64,000 bases of DNA from Apostichopus japonicus (Eukaryota > Echinodermata > Holothuroidea > Aspidochirotida > Stichopodidae): assembly GCF_037975245.1 (NCBI RefSeq), contig NC_092577.1:802001-866000 (forward strand). The letters run 5' to 3'. Below, piece after piece: positions 59,815 through 64,000 of the stretch (position 1 is the stretch's first letter; each line of letters starts with the position of its first letter). The translations under genes and the position numbers were made by a program. The notes beneath the pieces are model-generated. The model was not told the DNA's origin. It ran no database searches and saw only the letters and a list, made by a program, of their open reading frames with translations.

Positions 59815-60802
59815 GTAAGTTGCTATGGATACAAGGGAGATTCAGAAACAGGACTTGGGAAACTGTCGAAATAAATTCAGTATGGTAGAAACAAGGAATA
59901 CACTAAGTTGTCCATGAAGCAGCTCTTTAAGGTGCTATGAAATGAGGGAGGTTAGAAAGATGATTTGTGGAACTATAAAACAATATTCAACATGGTAGCA
60001 ACAAGTTTACACACAAAGTGGTTAATGAGGGACGTAAAAAGGAGCGGCGTTTGCGAAGATGGTTTAACTGTAGAATTAAAATCTATACTGTACAGTCATG
60101 GCAAGGATATACACAAAGTCTTAAATTAAGCAGCAACAGATGCGATGCGAAGGAGGGAGATATGGAAAGGATTTGAGGGAACCCCTGCAATAAATCTGGG
60201 ATTGGAGATATAAGGTGGTACAGAGGGCTCTCTTTATGAAAAGTTAGAGACATTGAGAAACAAATTTACACTAGGGCTGAAAGCACTTGCTGATCTCTTG
60301 TAAATGCAGTATGCTAGGTAGATCTTGCAGGACAAAGAAGGTTGAGAAAACTACAGGATGTTCATTTGTTCTAATTAAGGGGGGGGGGGGCAGGAGTGGA
60401 TTTCATGGAAAAGTCCTTTCAATTCCTAGCAAGTTGCCTATAGATGTAGTTAATGAATTAATCACAAGGAGATAATATGCCAATAACTCTTGTGTGATTC
60501 CACTCTCAATTGTTCTACAGCTATATTAATACTTGAAGTCTGAGTAAGCCCCTCATCATGTGCAGAAATAAATTGGATTATTTCAGTTATTCTATTTATT
60601 GTTTTTGCCCTTTTCTTCAATTTGGGATGGTCAGGGGAATCGACTGGATGTTGGGTGTCATCTGGCATCTGTAAGGTTACTGAACAAGTTAGAAGACTCC
60701 CTACTAGAAGACATGGTTATAATTGTTTGGAAGTTTATGGACAATAACACCGTTCAGGTGACATTCTGATTTTCTTTCCATGTTTATCTTGTCTTCTAAC
60801 AG
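59815..60802 (+). other. intron between exons 6 and 7
   Basis: Phase-0 intron of 988 nt. It includes a poly-G run near 60380. Nothing coding was recognised. Confidence 0.6.
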
Positions 60803-62366
60803 CCAAAGAGAAATGCTGACTGTTCACAGTTTTTCATGGAAGATTCTGGTGCAGCAGCTTGGATTCCTGCTGGAACTAACACAGAATTTCAAAGAATCAC
60901 TTTCAGAGCCCCATCCCACCTAGTGGTAGCAGGGACTACAATCGTTACCACGGTTACCGGTCAGCTTCCATCGTACCTGCATATTCATTCTCAAGGTAGT
61001 CTCACCCTCAATGAAACACTCAATATTCCAACCTACGTTGATGGAATCTTTGACCTCCCAGGGAAGAGTGTCACCATCTCTCAATCTTTAAGAGTCTGGG
61101 GAACTGTTTCATCCCATCTCGATGCTGGTATTGTCTTCAGTGGAGATCTACTGCAGCTGTTTCCCGATGAAACCTTGCAAGTAAACCAGATACTAAGCTT
61201 GAGGGCACTGGACATTGGTGCAAATGCTGCTGTGGTCTTGGACAAGTCTGACCAATCCACCCACTGTGGGTACGCCCTGGATATCCATGGAGGGCAGGAG
61301 GGTTCCATTACCATGGGAGCAGGGTCCTCCTTGATGGTAGCTTGCCTGGTGACCATAGATGCAGACTCTGTCAACCTTCATGATGCTATATTTGATCAAG
61401 TGGGACATGAGTCTAACTCCTTCGCAGAGCCATCGCTGATCAGAACACCAAATTTAGTCATCTCTGGGGATGTATCAACTGGATTGGTAAAATTAGAAGG
61501 CGTGGATGACTTCAGTGTGAGTGCATCTGGTGATTTAACCTTTGAACCCTTTCATAATAACTTCACCGTGGCAACGGTAAGTTCAGCAGGTATTGTACAG
61601 AGCACATTACCATTGAGTGTGGTCAGTGAACTATTTGAGATTACTGGGGGCCAGTTTATCTGGCCTGGGTCTGCTAGTTCTTCCTTCAATGCACAAACTG
61701 CTCAAATCAATGGCGCATTTAAACCTGGTGCTGTCGTTTCAAGCAGTGATGGGTTTCATGACTTTGTAGTCGGCAGTCAGGGGAACGTAGTGATGAACTT
61801 GTTGACAGATTTCAAAACAGATCGGTTTTATATGAGTGGTACCATGGCAGTGAATCAAGATGTAGTCTTCACAGGCTCGTCAAGTGAAAGGATAAACACG
61901 TTCACCACAGGTGAGAACAGCGAGCTAAGTTTGGTCAAAACTGAATCTGATGCTCCTTGTCAAATACATGCAGACAATGTTACCATCGATGGTCACTTCG
62001 AGGCTGGTCCTTTGGACATCGGAGTTGGCTTCATCTCACTCAGGGTCGGAGGTCATCTTGTGTTCGAACCTGTGGAGGAGCTACAGATACACGAAGTTGT
62101 CGTTTCTGGTTGGTTTGAGTCGCAGAGTCACATGTCTTTGGGTCACAAGAATGACACGGACCAAACTATCTTCCAAACCACACCAGGCAGTACGGTAATT
62201 CTGAACAGTAACAGCAGTCATAACCTAAATGGATTGACACATTCTCAACTCAGTTTGATTTCATTGGAAGTTGGAGGAACCTTTACTGGCAGTGATGTGG
62301 AGTTTACTTTTCCAATGAATTCAGTGTTGGTGACTGAATCTGGAAATCTTCAATTTACATCTGTCG
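60803..62366 (+). CDS. large secreted mosaic protein, exon 7 (521-residue solenoid)
   Basis: A single long exon, 1564 nt; acceptor GTCTTCTAACAG, donor GTCG|GTTAGT, phases 0 then 1. The protein is rich in Val, Ser, Thr, Gly and Asp, poor in Cys, with many sequons (NET, NFT, NVT, NDT, NSS) and no transmembrane segment. Modules of about 45-50 residues repeat, each with a strand such as VTIDGHFEAG or AQINGAFKPG, then a strand such as VGGHLVFEP or ASGDLTFEP, and VVVSGWF or FYMSGTM. The exon ends VGGTFTGSDVEFTF...VTESGNLQFTSVG, an ending repeated in exon 8. This fits an extracellular beta-solenoid. The family is not recognised. Confidence 0.88.
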
Positions 62367-62919
62367 GTTAGTTGAACTCGATTCTATGTTTGAAGTGTCA
62401 ATTCGGTTTATTGAAGTTGCATTGAACTAGATTGGTGGTGGATAAAGGGGGGCGAGGGGGAGAGGGAGGGGGGAGATGAGTGCTTTCCAATGAATGTTTA
62501 ATTATGTAATATGAAATCAAAGTACAAGAAAGGATGAATGGGAGTTTTGAATGTAAATGTCTATAGGATAGAGGTGTAGGCTGCAGTGTTTAATATTTTT
62601 GGAACAAATCAAATCAAGAAACGATTAATGTAGTTGTCTTCATCCAAGATCATAAACTGAATAAAAATCTGGCCTCTTAATTGTTATAATGACTATTAAT
62701 TAAAGGTGCCAGGTTAGAATAGTATTTTACTGTATATGAATATTCTTGCAACTGAATACTTGTAGAGAGAGTACTTGTAGAGAGTAAAGAGTTGTAGTTT
62801 TTGTTACATTACAGACACCATTAGACTATTTTGAGTGATTCTGACTTCCGTCTTTAATACAATCCTTTTTGGAAGTTTCTTGTCTGAAGGCTAGATTCAT
62901 TTTCTTCTCGATTTCACAG
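62367..62919 (+). other. intron between exons 7 and 8
   Basis: Phase-1 intron of 553 nt with a short GGGGAG tract near 62450. Confidence 0.65.
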
Positions 62920-63606
62920 GTTTCATCCAAGCAAATTCCTTCACCGTCAATGGCATCTTCACCGCATGGAACAACATCATCCTGTTTGGCAGTTACCGAC
63001 CACGGGAAGGAGATTTAACGATTGGGCCCTTGGGACAGATGACTCTAGATGCCTCATCTCAGGGTGATAAATTGTGGGTGAAAACATCGTACCTCTACCC
63101 ACTTCATCTAGAGTGTAACGGTCGATTCATGGCCGGTTTACTATCTGTGGATTTACCCGAGGGATACTTCGCTCTGTTCGATAGGGATGGCTTTAGGACT
63201 TATGATGCCCTCGATGATGGTAACTCAACAATGGTTGGTATACTTGGATTAGATGACTTCAAGAAGTTCTTGGAATTAAACATCTCTGGGAGCTTTGAAT
63301 TTGAAGCTGCCAGTGATCTTGATGTGGTCACCATCGATATCTCTGGCCGGATGGAAAGTTACGGCCCAGTCACGATTGGCGTTGCTACCGAAGACTCCCC
63401 GACAACGATTACTACGACAACCGGAAGTCATGTGGAGCTTAACAGCCTCAACAGGTCTGTTGGTCCTTCAGGGCTAGGACATTCGGAAATTTATGCAACT
63501 GTGTTTACTGTCGGGGGAACTTTCGTGGGTAGAGAATTACATTTTCCAGAAGCTCTTGTGTCGGTTACTGTGACAGAAACAGGACACTTGAGCATGACTT
63601 CAGTGG
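62920..63606 (+). CDS. large secreted mosaic protein, exon 8 (solenoid module)
   Basis: 687-nt exon; acceptor CGATTTCACAG, donor GTGG|GTAAGA, phases 1 and 1, so a symmetrical module that can be duplicated or skipped. It encodes FIQANSFTVNGIFTAW, then EGDLTIGPLGQMTLDASSQG, LHLECNGRFMAGLLSVDLPE and ELNISGSFEFEAASDLDVVT. Its last ~60 residues (VGGTFVGRELHFPEALVSVT, VTETGHLSMTSVG) align with the end of exon 7, showing tandem module duplication. The frame stays open beyond the donor only to 63644. The gene continues to the right, as the phase-1 donor requires another exon. Confidence 0.85.
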
Positions 63607-64000
63607 GTAAGATAAATGAATATTCATTGAAATTGAGTACGTAAAGATCTTGGGAGAACTGATATTAAAGTTACAATTGTATTTATAATAAAAATTTCAA
63701 TAAGACAAAATTATTGACTAATTAAGCTATTTTGGTATGCTAGAAATTTTAATTTCTTCTTTCAGTTTTGTTGCACATGTCTGGAAATTCTGTTGGTTCT
63801 TCAGTATCTCTTTGTGACATATATTGCATATAAAGGTTAAATAAGTGCATGTATCCTGACTTCTAGGACACGTTTTATTTTAAAGCTATGAAATTTGAAT
63901 CTGTAAATTTATCACAAAATTATTTTGAAAAATTAAGTTACAAAATGTAATCTTAACTGTTACTCAAAATGTTGTTGAAAGCTTTTCCATATATTCATTT
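63607..64000 (+). other. start of the next intron; gene runs off the window
   Basis: AT-rich, no acceptor-exon pair seen before the edge. Confidence 0.6.

Noticed and set aside
61081..61408. Minus-strand frames over the large exon
   Set aside because: Shadows of the plus-strand coding exon 60803-62366.

Overview
This is a window of a repeat-rich, intron-containing animal nuclear genome. The genes have GT-AG introns with matching phases, signal peptides and TATA boxes. Most of the DNA is minisatellites, small hAT-like DNA transposons, a tRNA-headed SINE and a CR1/L2-like LINE end. The domain types (secreted EF-hand proteins, and a glycine-rich/discoidin/beta-solenoid mosaic) and the many TAGGCCTA-like words suggest a marine deuterostome, perhaps an echinoderm. 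That placement is inference; no marker gene fixes it.

Left part (1-23 kb, minus strand): two paralogous genes for small secreted EF-hand proteins, each seen as two exons (1544-1698 with 3656-3813, and 21409-21569 with 22891-23057). They share intron phases (2, then 1), a signal peptide, a basic stretch ending Arg-Ser-Val exactly at the first splice junction, one canonical EF-hand loop followed by Glu-Trp-Leu, and a second EF loop cut by the next intron. Their 3' exons were not found. The DNA between them holds large minisatellites (32-bp, 31-bp and 51-bp units), a SINE, a MITE and a 24-bp palindromic insertion.

Middle (23-45 kb): no convincing gene. It is a mosaic of tandem arrays (149-bp higher-order, 28-bp, 20-bp, 19-bp and 46-bp units). 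It also has five MITE-like elements with 8-bp target duplications, exact in three and with one mismatch in two. A 1.9-kb repeat rich in AGGTCA half-sites, a second SINE copy and a second tiny palindromic insertion complete it.

Right part (45.9-64 kb, plus strand): the 5' portion of one large gene, with eight well-supported exons plus a possible 27-nt microexon, all phase-compatible. It encodes a secreted mosaic protein: signal peptide, glycine-rich beta-helix-like N-terminal region, a discoidin (F5/8 type C)-like domain split over two exons, then large exons of repeated beta-solenoid-like modules running past the window edge. Its first intron holds a foldback element and one hAT-like element nested inside another. 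Its second intron ends in tandem copies of the next exon's own acceptor region.

Most strongly seen in sequence: the splice-phase-consistent exons, the nested hAT elements with perfect 8-bp duplications, and two CATGGAG...CTCCATG palindromes with 7-bp direct repeats. Functions and family names are inferred from protein patterns read by eye.
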